DNA of 34,990 nt from an uncultured Acidobacteriota bacterium (lineage in GTDB: Bacteria > Acidobacteriota > Terriglobia > Terriglobales > CAINCZ01). The stretch covers positions 1 to 34,990 of the forward strand of contig CAINCZ010000052.1 of assembly GCA_903847195.1 (NCBI GenBank), written 5' to 3'. This document shows, piece by piece, positions 34,851-34,990 of this stretch. The notes beneath the pieces were generated by a model. It saw only the letters and a program-made list of their open reading frames with translations. It was not told the DNA's origin and made no database searches. Position 1 is the stretch's first letter, and each line of letters starts with the position of its first letter. Both the position numbers and the translations under genes were made by a program.

Positions 34851-34990
34851 TAGAGCGTGTTTCATAAACAGTGCCTCAGGGTAATCCAGAAGCACGCGAG
34901 ATAGAAGAAGGCCCGGTAAGTGGCAAGCAGATGCTCGTGACGAACCAGCAGCCTGCGGAACTGGCCGAGCCAAGCGTTCGTGCGTTCCAC
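34851..34990 (-). mobile_element. End of an IS5-family insertion sequence, cut by the window edge
   Basis: The element enters from the right. Its transposase frame ends at 34862 and is bounded by a terminal sequence near GAGCGTGTTTCATAAAC (34853-34869), the type of end seen in IS5-group elements. The exact outer end and target duplication cannot be fixed without the other side. Confidence 0.65.
34862..34990 (-). CDS. IS5-family transposase, C-terminal 42 residues only
   Basis: Open from the right edge to TGA at 34862. The peptide VERTNAWLGQFRRLLVRHEH, continuing to FFYLACFWITLRH, is the conserved C-terminus of DDE transposases of the IS5 family (IS427-like group); the first Glu after Val is the likely catalytic Glu of the DDE triad. 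The N-terminal part lies outside the window, so completeness is unknown. Confidence 0.8.
   Translation of the reverse strand: MERTNAWLGQFRRLLVRHEHLLATYRAFFYLACFWITLRHCL

Larger units (their letters stand above)
34581..34861. other. 281-bp repeat-rich intergenic region
   Basis: Two hairpins (34629-34664 and 34737-34760) sharing C-rich/G-rich arms with the other repeats, then the edge of an insertion sequence. No gene seen. Confidence 0.55.

Overview
The window is GC-rich, chromosomal-looking DNA whose gene content and many intergenic palindromic repeats suggest an acidobacterium (Acidobacteriota, Koribacter/Terriglobus-like). This placement is inferred from gene content and repeat style; no rRNA is present to confirm it. 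I support about 28 protein genes plus a partial gene at each edge. Most are short transcription units of one or two genes, separated by intergenic regions with hairpin repeats.

Left part (1-4030): the start of a secreted CocE/NonD-type hydrolase (minus, cut by the left edge), a secreted DUF3011 protein flanked by two copies of a composite repeat, and a stand-alone response-regulator receiver whose phospho-acceptor Asp is Glu. A surface-polysaccharide block follows (4031-8594): a family-2 glycosyltransferase and a polyprenyl glycosylphosphotransferase (minus), a divergent RmlD-like dTDP-L-rhamnose synthase (plus) and a DUF1972 glycosyltransferase (minus). Together they would start a glycan on a lipid carrier, finish dTDP-rhamnose and add sugars.

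Middle (9075-19731): a metal-dependent decarboxylase of the amidohydrolase superfamily, a 36-residue membrane peptide, an 811-residue hybrid histidine kinase, ribosomal protein S1 with a long acidic N-terminal extension and a near-consensus promoter, a HIT hydrolase, DNA ligase LigA, a small zinc-ribbon protein and a beta-hydroxyacid dehydrogenase. Next (20123-24833): a membrane transporter/spermidine-synthase fusion, the peroxide-defence pair AhpC and AhpD, and a membrane-anchored monohaem cytochrome c. Then lipid and DNA housekeeping (25041-30652): AcpP, FabF, a DUF374 acyltransferase, a DUF2905 protein, XseA and an uncharacterised PHP-type metalloprotein.

The most interesting stretch is 30653-31407. 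It lies between two convergent genes, so it is not a leader for either, yet it has a TTTCCA-16-TATAAT promoter, at least seven strong local helices, a 14-bp helix near its 3' end and a hairpin/T-run terminator. I propose a stand-alone structured non-coding RNA locus of about 520 nt, possibly two tandem RNAs, that I cannot match to any RNA family I know. The right end holds an MFS permease and an iron-type alcohol dehydrogenase in a probable operon, two small divergent zinc-ribbon proteins and the 3' end of an IS5-family transposase cut by the window edge.
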